64,000 nt of DNA, taken from contig JASAND010023061.1 in assembly GCA_030248195.1 (NCBI GenBank), positions 1 to 64,000 of the forward strand, read 5' to 3'. A model generated the notes under the pieces. It saw only the letters and a program-made list of their open reading frames with translations. It had not been told where the DNA came from and made no database searches. The DNA is from Trissonchulus latispiculum (taxonomy: Eukaryota > Nematoda > Enoplea > Enoplida > Ironidae). A program made the position numbers and the translations under genes. This document shows, piece after piece, positions 50,623 to 60,289 of the stretch (positions are counted from its first letter, which is position 1; the number at the start of each line of letters is the position of its first letter).

Positions 50623-53600
50623 CTAAAAACGCGAATTATACGATGGTTGATGACTACAAAAATGAACTGAACAATAAGGACAGACTGAGATATGCCCAGG
50701 TTGATTTCACAGTTTGTTTTGAATTAACAGAAAAAACTACCGTACATGCCTCAGAAAAAGATAGCCCCCCCCTTCCCGTTGCTGTTAGAAGTCTCGCCAC
50801 GTTAGCGACCAGTCTGTGATAAAAACCCCTTCAATATTTAACTTCAAATCTAAACATTCGAAAACTTATACTCGAAAGAGTCACATGAGAAGTCGCTGAG
50901 AAAATGGGGGTTCTGTGATCGGAACTACGGCACGTGAGCAAGGCCGTACCCAGGGGGGGGGGGTGCAAGGGGTCTAGATCCCCCCTCCCTTTTGGGATGA
51001 CAAAATGAAAACTTTTGCTATTTTTATGGCAAAAACAGCTATTTTAAAAAATTTTCGCGCCTTCGGCGCGATTATTTACTTTTTGCAAGAAATAAATGTC
51101 AACTGTACTGTTTTTGGGCAAACATGAAAAATTCTTCAACTTCTGGGGGACACCGCCCCCCAGACCCCCCGTTGCATGTTACCTTGGACCCACCCCCCTT
51201 TTCAAAATCCAGGGTGCGGGCCTGCCCGTGAGATAACAATAATAACAGTTCACACCTGCACACCCGCATCTCTGTAATTAACAGAGCTTAAGAAGAAGGA
51301 TCCGTCAATCAATGGATACTTATCGTACACCGGTAAAAGATAACCACAGAGCAGACAGGCCACTTCAGTCCGTTTGTGATCACCCAAACTTGTCAACACG
51401 AAACATCGAGTGTCGTCATTACCCTAAATAACACAGCCAACCATTTCGTCCTCTTCCTCCTATCTTTCCTTGCTTTCAATAAAATTGAATTGAATTGAAC
51501 ATGAGAATAACAAGAAAATGTCAACCATGAAAAGTGATGTCACCAAAACAAAGTTTTCATCGGCGTTCCTGTTTACCATAAAGAAACAAACTAAGCTTTG
51601 TATTCTGTTTACTACATCCCAAAAAGAAGGGACACTATTCACATGAGAAAAACTCCCAAATTTAAAAAACTTAAATATAGAAATCAGTAAAACGAATTCG
51701 AATACACCAATGCAAGTAAAATATTCAACCTAACCTTTGGGTTCAGTTATTTCCAATTGAAGGTTGTTTCTGCATAAATTTGGCTGGCATTATTACTAAT
51801 CAGTTCAACACCGAAAAGTTCTACAAACTAGAAAGGATACACGTTTAAAGAAAGGTTCCACTACCCCACCTGCGGACAGTCATCTTCCATTTTAATATGA
51901 TACCCGTTTCTTTCCCACTTTGGTAGGACTTCCGCCATCCGTCCAAAGCTAGTTCGACGTTGAAATATACTACCCGAGGTTTCAATCTAAAAATAGCAGA
52001 ATCAACAAAACACTTTGCATGGATATAATTGTTGCCATAATAGACATGGATTATGTTACACATCATGTTATAATGCTCTGTAGTTTACGTTGAATGAAGC
52101 AAGGCACGCCCTCCGTAACTGTATGTCGATTAATCACGCGCGCTCCTAAATTACCATTCGACAAATATATTACAGTACGCACCAGACATGTGCAGGAAAA
52201 GAAATTGGGGAGGATCGGGAGGGGTGATTCGGGATTTTCCGGGGGGGGCGTCGAAATTTCCTGGGGGGGAGTGATTTTGCAAAAATGAGCCAAAAATGGT
52301 ATTTTTCGTGTACTTTGCATGGTGAAACGCAAAAGGTTCTCAAAAATGGTAAATAGTTAAAAATAGCTCTCTGTACGAAAAAATCTCCAGTGAAGTCGGA
52401 AAAACTTTGAAAACTAGCCTGTTTTGGTAAAAATTTGGGCCCCAAAAATGGGAAGGTAGGGGTAGGATTTCGGGTAGGGAAGGGATATTCGGGGAGATCA
52501 GTTTCGGAGGGGCCCGGCCCGCCCCCTATTATATCCTGCCTCCAGGTAGGAGGGAGGAGGGGGTAAGTAAAACCTTCCCCTAAGCACAGGACGCACGCAT
52601 GAAAACAAAATACATGCGAAAAATCCAAGTAAATTTATTCAGCCAGCATACGCACAGCACGGCCGGTATATACCTGTTGTATAACAGACACATCCAACTT
52701 TCCATTGATCATCGCAGACGCTGGAAATGAACACCCCTTTCCACCGTAACTGTGCGAAAGGGCAGGCGGACTGCCACTACTGACAGATGATGAAAAGCTC
52801 AGGGTGCGAGCTCGAGCCCGCATCCCACCACCGGTTGGATAGGATCCATTTCCATTGGTAACGGTTCCATTGACAGTCCCGTTGCCATTACTCAAAGCCG
52901 GGGAGAGAGTTCCATTGGCCGGTCCACCACCCTCAGACTGTTGTCCCACGGCAGATCCACCGTTCATTACGGTACCAGAAAGCCCGACCGAGCCACTGCT
53001 GCTGGCTGACTGCTTAGCAGGACAGGCGGAATGAGAATGAGCAGCCGCACCGGGCGCCTGGGAGCCACTGGCACTGTTGACGCCGCCGGTATTTAAGACA
53101 GGCTTGCAGGAACCGGTGCTCTTCTTACGATGACGTTTCTTCTTGTCGTCATCAACAGACTGAAAAACAGAATCGCAACATCAGTTTCTGGCAATTAGGT
53201 ACCAACTAAGACAAAAGCGATCTAATATACCTATAAAACTTTTCAGCGACAAAAGTATTCATCCGGGTAGTTGGGCGCAGTTGCATGTAATTATGTGCCG
53301 ATGGAATGAAGAAAACAGAACAGCTAAAAATAACAGCGCCGGCTGGATCTGAGCCTGTAGACTCAACTCCGCGAAACAATTTAGGCGTATTCTAGGGATT
53401 TTTCCATGGCGGGGGCTTCTTGGGGTCCCTCAAAGGTCCAAGGGGAAAGGGAATTGGGGGGGGGCAAAATTTTTTCTAAAAGTATTCGCTATTGTTATAG
53501 CAATGCACTGTAAAAGTTGCTTTTTATTGCAAGAATAAGCAGATTTAGTGTTGAAAAGAATAAAAACTGAGTAAAAATTTCCGACGACCAGGGAATTTAA

Positions 53601-56600
53601 ATTTAAAATTCTTTCTTTCTTTAAAAACAAGTTTTTTACTTGTTGAAATAAAATACTTTTAAGGTGAATTTCATGTACTGAAACAAAACCTGTCTGCAAT
53701 GTCTACAATATACTTGAAACACTATTTTTCACAATCCACGGTATATGTAGCTGTGAAAAAGTGTAAAAAATTTGTAAAAAAAGTGTCAAAAATTCCGAAA
53801 AGTAGTGTTAAAAATGTAAAAAATATGTAAAAACTTTAGAGTTAAAAAGTGTAAAAAAGTGGTGTTAAAAGTGTAAAAAAAGTCCGAATTCTGCCTACAT
53901 AGAACTAATCAAAACTAAACAGTAAGTATTAACTTCAGCCCGCTTACCACAGCAGCTGGCATATAGTCCAAGTCCTTGCACAAGTGCCCACGGCCACATT
54001 TGCAGTCGCAAGCCTTAAATGCTAAATCGTATCCCTTTTTAGTCCATAAATTCTGATGACGCTGTTTTTCGGACCAATTTCGTGCTCGGCCAGTAGTTCT
54101 CAAAAAGTTCAGGACAGACTCTTCCCAAATGTCGAAACAAGTCTAAACAAATATTAAATTTTAACACTGCTACAAAGTATAAAAACAATCCTCCGAATCG
54201 AGGCTTGAAAAATTTGTGTTAAAAATGCAAAACAGGGAGGTCATGGTTGAACTACAACCAGACTTCGTTAAAGGGGAAATCTCTGACTATCAGATCATTC
54301 GCGCGTTGGACGCCTAGACTATTCGGTTTTCGGCCTCAATTACACCCTTGGTGAGTATCAAAGTAGACGGGGGTGTGCGAGCCCAAGGTATAAATATACC
54401 TAATTTTTTGAGAAAAAGTATCAGATTTAAGGTAAAAACGCAAAAAAATCGCTGTTTTTAAGCTTAAAATGAACTTATAAGTCCATAAATTAGCTAAAAA
54501 TTGAGAAAATTTTTAAAAACCTAATTTTTCGACACTTTGGGGAGACCCCCAAAACGTGGGTGAGGGCTTGCCGAAAAGTGGGGGGGGCTCCGAAAAGTGG
54601 AGACCCCACACACCCCCCACTAAAAAATGCCAGACTGATATGCACATCCTATGTTACAGGGTTCACTGTTCCTTTTGATACAATTTGTAATACCGTCAAA
54701 GTGGACCTTCCTTAGTCATACAATAAAGAACAGGCACGAATTTTTATTTCGCCCTCTATGGTAAGTAAGAATATAATATATATTATATGTGTTATAATGG
54801 CACAAACCTTGTGCATGAAATTTCCCTGAGTACATTCTGGATTATTGCAAACAACTCTAACGGCATCTCCGGGATCACCGCCATCAATATCTTCTCCTTC
54901 AAGCAAAAAAGACTATGCGTAAATAAGCTAAACGACACATGATGGGAAATGTGCAGAGCATCCAGAAACAAGGTATATAACTACTTTCCTTCCTTTAATT
55001 CACCACCAATATCCACCAAATCTGCGCTGCTGCAAAATCCATCAGCCTCCCCTCCCCAATACTGCAGAGTCGTGCTGCTTGGCTTTCGGAGCCCAAAGTG
55101 ATTGCTTTAAAGCACATGTAAAAATACTGCTGTGGAAAAATCACGGATGCTCATTTTTTACACAAAATGTTTTCACATACATATACTGCATATAATTATC
55201 CTGCACAAGGAGATAAAATTTTTAGTAGTTTCATTCAATACTTTCAGCACAGCACTGTATTGAATGAAATGTGGTTGGACGCCACCACAATCGGCTGGTG
55301 CTACTCACTGACTCTAAGAGCGCTGTCCAGAGGCTGGCTATGGGCCCAACTAATCGAGGCAGTACCCTCCAGTCTGAAATCTGGCGGATGCTTGAAGAGC
55401 TCACTAGCCGGCGCAAAATCGACGTCACGATCCAGTGGATCCCTGCCCACTGTGGGGTTCCAGGGAATGAAGATGCTGATCGTTTAGCGAAGATGGGTGG
55501 CGATATGAACCAAACGGACTCCCCCATCGACCTACAGACGGCGACAGCGGCAATTAAGCGAACAGTACGAGGAAGGTGGATAAAGGATCGAAAGCGCGGC
55601 CTCCACTACTCCGTCACAGGTGGAAGCTGGCCATCTCTGCCGGACCAGGCAGGCTTTAAGCGAAGAGAGGGGGTAATAATCTCCCAACTGCGCACTGGCC
55701 AGTCACCTATCGTCAGGGAATATCTGCACAGAATTGGCAAAGAAGACAGTCCGGATTGCAGACTGTGCAACGAAGAGGAGGAAACTGTCGGTCATCTCCT
55801 GTCGCGGTGCCCAGCCACGGCCACGACGAGAGAAATGGTATTCGGGGCGTCTGACCTACTGGAATCAGAGGCGCTGAGGTCTCCGAAGAAAGTCCTGGAT
55901 TATCTGCATCGGATCGGCCGCATCTAATGCTGCCGAAGCTATGGCTCTGCCGTGCTGCTGGAAGCAGAAGAAGAAGAAGAAGCACAGCACTCTAAAGCCA
56001 ATTTGAGCATAGCAGTTCTATGACAAAAGTTGCTCAGCTCATCCAGGGTTTTCATTAGATACCACATTTGACCACTTTTGAAAAATTTTATTTTGACCAC
56101 TTGACCCCCTACCCGACTGACCCTTCAAACGGCAAAGTGGAACCAGCCCAGCAAAAAGGTGCATCGGACGGCAAAACGAATAACGGGAATGAGCTCGGAC
56201 ATCAGAAAACCCCTGTGGACAAAATTTTGATAGGCTGTGCACAGTTCTATATGATGTTCTCTGAAGTCGGTACCGACCGGACCCTCCCAACGGCAAAGCC
56301 CAAGCCCAAGAAAGATGGATGGGTCAGACGACAAAACGCACACCGGGAATGAGCTTGGTGCACCAGAAAACCCTTATAGGCAAAGTTTTTAGAGGCTAAG
56401 TAAAGCCTGCTATGGACCTCCAGGAAGAGGTTACCGACTTGACCCTTCCGGCGGCAAAGTGGAACCAGTTCATAATATATGTAATTTCTGAAAAAAAATC
56501 GGCCCCAGCTCTTAACGTTCGACCTGTGCAGCGACGAAAATGGTCATTTCTCGTTCTGAGCCGACTTTGCTACGCCGCTGTGGCGCACCTGCGGCACAAA

Positions 56601-59600
56601 AAAGTAGCAATTCTTGAATGGCGTAGGGGCTACTACCAGACCATACCCCGTTAGGTCCGCCCTCCCCTGCAGATTACGTGAGAGGCGGAAAGATAGCACT
56701 TTTCGACTGAGGAGAACCCGAAAAAAATATCGCCGCCATGGCCTGCCCGGGGCGCGACTTTTTGACGGTAAGTGATAGGGGCCTGAAACTTCCCACAAAT
56801 ACTAAACTCGATGTGCTCTACAATCTGCGCAGGATTTGGTGCAGCTTATTTTACACAGTTTCCAGGGACTATTGACACATAGTAATTATAGGGGTCTTCT
56901 TCTCTCTCCGGGCGCGTCAATGGTCTTCTCCCATTATGCGTTTCTTTTGCTTCTCCCCATCAGTCTTGGCTAGTATGACTCTCGCTACGCCGCCTGGAAG
57001 CTGTCACCACAATGGGAAGCTGGAGCTGACACTATCTTGGCCTTTAGGCTCGACTCTGGTAGTAAGACATCCATTAACTGCGTGTAGCAGCGCAGCACAA
57101 CGTCTTTCGAAGTTCCAAGCCTCTAGCGTAGATGGGGCGCAATCAGAAGCAAACCCGTATGTATGTCCATTTTGAGTATATACATATGTGACTCGTTTGC
57201 TCCGATCACTCCCTCGCAGGAGGTAGGCGGAACACATTGCAAGAAGTTGGTAGATCCCAAGTGGGATACTTTCCACCGGGAACTCTGCGCCCTACTCTTG
57301 ACGATAAGTGGATTAAGGGTCCTTTAGCGTGCACCACTAGCGTAGCCAGAAAAAATTTTCGCGGGGGGGAATGCCAAAATTTGGTGGGGAGCCTGGGGGT
57401 GGAGCCCCCAGAAGTTGGAAAAATTTTAAAATTTATAGCGTCTGAGGAATTTTTTCAAAGCATTTTTTGAATTAAAGAAGCGAAATGAGGCTCAATACGT
57501 TTTCATGCACGCAAATGATCCATAAACTGGGCGAACCACACCCAATAGGGTATTTTGAACTCATTTTTGGCATTCCAAACCCATATTATGATGGTAAATT
57601 TAAGTAAATACGCGCCAAAGGCGCGAAAATGTTTTGGAAAATGGGAATTCTACACATGGCAGGAAAAAATCCTGGGGGCAACACAATTTCGGGGGGGATT
57701 CCCCCCATCCCCCCTGGCTACGCGCCTGGCGTGCACTACCCCCAGCAAGGAAGCACACGGGCCCATCAATTTAACGCCTCATCCGACCGGCGGAGCAGTG
57801 GCCTAAGTTTCTTGCACAAGGAAGCAATGCAACGTGAAACATCATTATAGCTAAGACGTGAATGGAACCTCTGACCTTTGGATCCGAAGTCCGTCGCCTT
57901 AACCATTCGGCTACACGGCCTTAGGAGTCGCTGCCGCGAGCCCTATGATACCACGAGCCGTCTTTTTACCAGCTTGTCCGGTAAAAACATCGATTTTGTA
58001 TTATCTGAGAACCTGTGGTGCTAGGGAGATTTTAATAACTGATTCGACAGAGGGCAGTGCTAGGCACTTACATGCAAAACCGCTTCCAGATTGGCCAACA
58101 TTTGTGAAAGTTAGAGGCTTAAGCCGAAAAGTCGTTTTCCCGTGTCTGTCTATACACATTAGTGATGTGCGCCGGAGCTCCGGACCGCAGCTCCGATTTT
58201 CGGTCCTCTGGAGCGGGCTTCTGCTCCGAATCTCCGGGTACCCGGAGCAGCCATTTTCAAGCTTTGAAGCTTACTTGGGCAAAAAATTTCCAGACTTTTA
58301 AAAAATTTTTGCTGTAGCCTCACTATTTTTCCGAACAGTGCGTAAGAACTGTAATAAATCACTGCTCATAATATATGTATATATTTTTAATAATTTTTCT
58401 ATTTTCTGTTTTCTGAGTCGTTTTCTCGAGACAAGGTTTCCAAATTGTCCAGATGATAAAAGTAAAAATTGACATAATTTTAAACTATGATCTCTAAGAA
58501 CTGATTCCATAAACCATTTTTAATTGATCGCAATTAGTCCACCAATTATTCCTTTCCCGATAAAATCTATTCTAATCTATTCTTCTGCGTAAACTTTCAA
58601 TGTCCATACATAAATGTTTTCTTTGCTTTCATCTCACCCAGATAGAATTTCTCGTTGTTCAAATTCATTTTATGATTACATACTTTATTAAAAGTTAAAC
58701 AGTGGATAAATGCAAATCTGGTCCACATGCACTAGCGTAGATACGGGCGGCCGCCCTCCCCGAAATAATGGCTTTGTCCCCCTGAAAAATTGGGCAAAAG
58801 AAAAATTTTTTATTCTAAAAATTAACTTTATTAGAAACGTACACAAATTATACATTAATGCATTTTCTACACCATTAAAAAATTTTCGCGCCGCCGGCGC
58901 GAATTTTGGTTATTTAGATTATCAAAATTATTATTTTTCATTAAGCATGCTAACAAACGTTTGTATATATAAGTTGCTTTGCAGTTTTGCTTTATCTGCG
59001 TTATTCCAAACATCATCAGCCTTGGCATATATAATTGGTTGATATCATTAGAATACGCAGTTCTTACGTAATGGGAGCATCCTAATGGTTTTAGTTTTCG
59101 GGCAAGACAGTAAACGTACAAAATAGCAAATACAAAAATTGATAAATCATTTAGAAAGAATTAAATGTTTCAATAGCGTTTAATTGCGAAATTTAAAAAT
59201 TTTCTCAACTTCTGGGGGACTTCGCCCCCCAGACCCCCATTTGGGACTTAGGGTATCGCGTTCAGTTGTATCAAGTCGAAACATGAACCATAGAAGACTT
59301 GAAATAATAGGACAACTTGCAGTATATATAATACACAGTGAGCATGTAATAGTTACGCAAAAATAGAAAATTTTACCCCCCCCCAAAAGTCCTCGGTCAA
59401 AGCCGCCCCCCCCCCTGAAAACTTTTTGTACCTACGCTACTGTCCACATGTGTTAATTTGTAATCATTCATTACGGATTTGAAAAATTAAGTATATATAT
59501 ATAGTTGACGAACTCCTCGTAACGAATTTTATGGAATCCTAATCTATAAAATTAAACAGCAAATCTTGAATGAGGGAAACATTAGAAGTAAATGGCAGGG

Positions 59601-60211
59601 TAAACTGAAAAGGGCTTTTATGTAAACGTATATAGCAGAACGCATAATCAAACAGCCATAAATCCTGTGAAAGTTTCATAGTCTGAATCCATTTCAATTT
59701 TCAGGTCAAAAATACAGGCTAACAAATAAAACAAACGTGTATAGCAAAGAAATCAGATTCTGAACATAAAAATGTGAAGCGATAAAGAGTAAACAGTGAG
59801 CAGATGTGCATTTCATAGAATAATTTGCTTATCTTCGATTAAAATTTTTACAATTTTAACCTCCAGAAACTGTCGGAGCTCCATGCAGCTCCGGTGCTCC
59901 GACAGCCCGATCCGGCCGTACGGAGCTCCGAAGCGGCAAATCACATCACTAATACGCATATATACTTTCTCTACCGGATTTATAGACAAATCAACCAAAA
60001 ATTAGACGTATTAAGTTCTGTTCAGAGGAGATTACCCACCAACTACACAGCCACTGGGTGATACGCATGACGGCTTCTTATCTTCCGAATTCAGTTTAGA
60101 ATCACAAACACTTGGCTCCGCGGAATTTGAAGACCCGGCAGGATTCTCGTTTGATTCTTGACGTTTCAGATCTTTCCCTGATTTACTGTCTTTTCTTGCT
60201 CGCGTCGGCAT
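50254..60211 (-). CDS. heca: Headcase (HECA) homologue, whole gene, 7 exons
   Basis: Cytoplasmic growth and differentiation regulator. In flies headcase restrains TORC1 signalling with Unkempt and keeps imaginal cells undifferentiated. Seven exons join to about 531 codons, close to human HECA (about 540). In order: a Lys/Ser-rich N-terminus; the Cys-rich headcase domain (VRVVCNNPEC, FMHK, then NLWTKKGYDLAFKAC and CGRGHLCKDLDY); a Ser/Gly/Asn-rich middle with a basic KKKRHRKK start; then the conserved C-terminal part (YHIKMEDDCPQ, GNDDTRCFVL, YPLIDGSFFLS) and a Cys-rich end with RGDVLQLGTMYNYDI. Exon 1 must use the donor after GTT-G (60040) to keep frame; a donor four bases further would not. 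The first intron is over 5 kb and full of insertions. Confidence 0.95.
50941..51228. repeat. CGTA-CC / AACTTCTGGGGG repeat, copy in headcase intron 6 region
   Basis: Ends GGCCGTACCCAGGGG and CCAGGGTGCGGGCC. The interior has TTTTCGCGCCTTCGGCGCGA and AACTTCTGGGGGACACCGCC. The same order of motifs is found at 57339 and 58730. Confidence 0.75.
51256..51423 (-). CDS. heca: headcase exon 6
   Basis: 56 codons, phase 0 at both ends (acceptor TTATTTAG, donor GTGTGA). Encodes GNDDTRCFVLTSLGDHKR, VACLLCGYLLPVYDKYP and LIDGSFFLSSVNYRDAG, typical of the conserved C-terminal half of headcase. Confidence 0.95.
51870..51986 (-). CDS. heca: headcase exon 5
   Basis: 39 codons, phase 0, encoding IFQRRTSFGRMAEVLPKW then YHIKMEDDCPQ, conserved in HECA just before GNDDTRCF. 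Confidence 0.95.
52180..52570. repeat. G-run-rich dispersed repeat, copy in headcase intron 4
   Basis: CACCAGACATGTGCAGGA start (as at 44844), then the AAAAATGAGCCAAAAATGG and TGCATGGTGAAACGCAA core found at 8650-8700, then G runs and GGGGCCCGGCCCGCCCCC. Confidence 0.75.
52674..53159 (-). CDS. heca: headcase exon 4 (low-complexity middle)
   Basis: 162 codons between acceptor GTTTTTCAG and donor GTATAT. Starts SVDDDKKKRHRKK, continues Ser/Gly/Ala/Asn-rich (NGNGTVNGTVTNGNG) and ends MINGKLDVSVIQQ. The frame would run 12 codons past the donor before a stop. Confidence 0.9.
53160..53947 (-). other. headcase intron 3
   Basis: Contains a GGGGCTTCTTGGGG-type G-rich patch near 53400 and a GTGTAAAAA-rich low-complexity stretch at about 53750-53885. 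No gene. Confidence 0.6.
53948..54142 (-). CDS. heca: headcase exon 3 (core of the headcase domain)
   Basis: 65 codons, phase 0. Encodes TCFDIWEESVLNFLRTTG, RARNWSEKQRHQ, NLWTKKGYDLAFKAC and CKCGRGHLCKDLDY. The most conserved signature of the family. Confidence 0.97.
54143..54807 (-). other. headcase intron 2
   Basis: Contains a G-run segment near 54535-54620 and a short TATATATTATAT stretch. No coding sequence. Confidence 0.6.
54808..54896 (-). CDS. heca: headcase exon 2
   Basis: Short exon encoding EDIDGGDPGDAVRVVCNNPE and CTQGNFMHK. The acceptor GCTTGAAG leaves two bases that complete a Gly codon if exon 1 ends at 60040. The donor GTTTGT is phase 0. Confidence 0.9.
55257..55980 (+). mobile_element. 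5'-truncated non-LTR retrotransposon with RNase H, antisense in headcase intron 1
   Basis: A perfect 11-bp duplication AGCACAGCACT (55246-55256, 55981-55991) brackets the insert. It carries a frame of about 218 codons to a stop at 55927: RNase H motifs LLTDSKSA and IQWIPAHCGVPGNEDADRLA, then CRLCNEEEETVGHLLSRC, a C-terminal CCHC-like motif. A (GAA)n tail follows. RNase H at the C-terminus plus a simple-repeat tail indicates the I/Jockey/R1 group of LINEs. Only the 3' end remains, so it cannot move by itself. Confidence 0.92.
55271..55927 (+). pseudogene. RNase H domain of LINE pol ORF, 3' remnant
   Basis: Open reading remnant with no natural start. Catalytic Asp residues (TDSKS, EDADR) and the GNE motif are retained, indicating recent insertion. 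The reverse transcriptase and endonuclease parts are absent. Confidence 0.9.
56046..56460. repeat. Tandem repeat of about 160 bp, 2.5 copies
   Basis: GACCCTTC.AACGGCAAAG-type starts at about 56112, 56279 and 56438 are each followed by GGGAATGAGCT.GG and CAGAAAACCC. Frames through it reflect the repeat. Confidence 0.7.
56461..57338. other. headcase intron 1, unassigned part
   Basis: Relatively GC-rich sequence with several unremarkable frames and no recognised domain. Confidence 0.4.
57339..57724. repeat. CGTAGCC / AACTTCTGGGGG repeat with inverted ends
   Basis: AGCGTAGCCAG at the left and CTGGCTACGCGC at the right. Inside, GGAGCCCCCAGAAGTTGG and a GCGCCAAAGGCGCGAAAAT hairpin as in the other copies. 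Confidence 0.75.
57850..57920 (-). other. tRNA-like sequence (tRNA pseudogene or tRNA-derived SINE head)
   Basis: The minus strand reads GGCCGTGTAGCCGAATGGTT, AAGGCGACGGACTTCGGATC and AGAGGTTCCATTC. The A-box-like TAGCCGAATGG and a degenerate B box (GGTTCCATTC) are at tRNA spacing. The T-arm and acceptor do not pair properly, so a working tRNA is unlikely. Confidence 0.55.
58160..59951. mobile_element. hAT-like element with GGAGCTCCG subterminal repeats
   Basis: TAGTGATGTG at the left and CACATCACTA at the right, flanked by ATACACAT and ATACGCAT (7 of 8 bases match). Clusters of GGAGCTCCGGA, GCTCCGA and GGAGC words lie within ~90 bp of each end. No transposase frame remains. Another repeat is inserted at 58730. 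Confidence 0.75.
58730..59441. mobile_element. CGTAG / AACTTCTGGGGG element nested in the hAT-like element
   Basis: TAGCGTAGATACGGGCGG at the left and CCTACGCTA at the right, with GTCCACATG directly repeated outside (58721-58729, 59442-59450). The interior has TTTTCGCGCCGCCGGCGCGA and AACTTCTGGGGGACTTCGCC. Confidence 0.75.
60040..60211 (-). CDS. heca: headcase exon 1 with start codon
   Basis: ATG at 60211-60209, then PTRARKDSKSGKDLKRQE..., ending SPSGCVVG. CV-P-GC is recalled from the start of the headcase domain. Frame continuity with exon 2 requires the donor G/GTGGGT rather than GG/GTAATC four bases later. Confidence 0.85.
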
Positions 60212-60289
60212 TTACAACAAGGGTCTAAATATTAAACACGAAAAATATAGTCAAATTCAAATATATATAAACAATAAAAATATATGCAG

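Noticed and set aside
55231..55527. Minus-strand frame opposite the RNase H domain
   Set aside because: Shadow of the plus-strand LINE frame, which has clear catalytic motifs.
57850..57920. Functional tRNA gene
   Set aside because: Acceptor and T-arm do not pair and the B box is degenerate.
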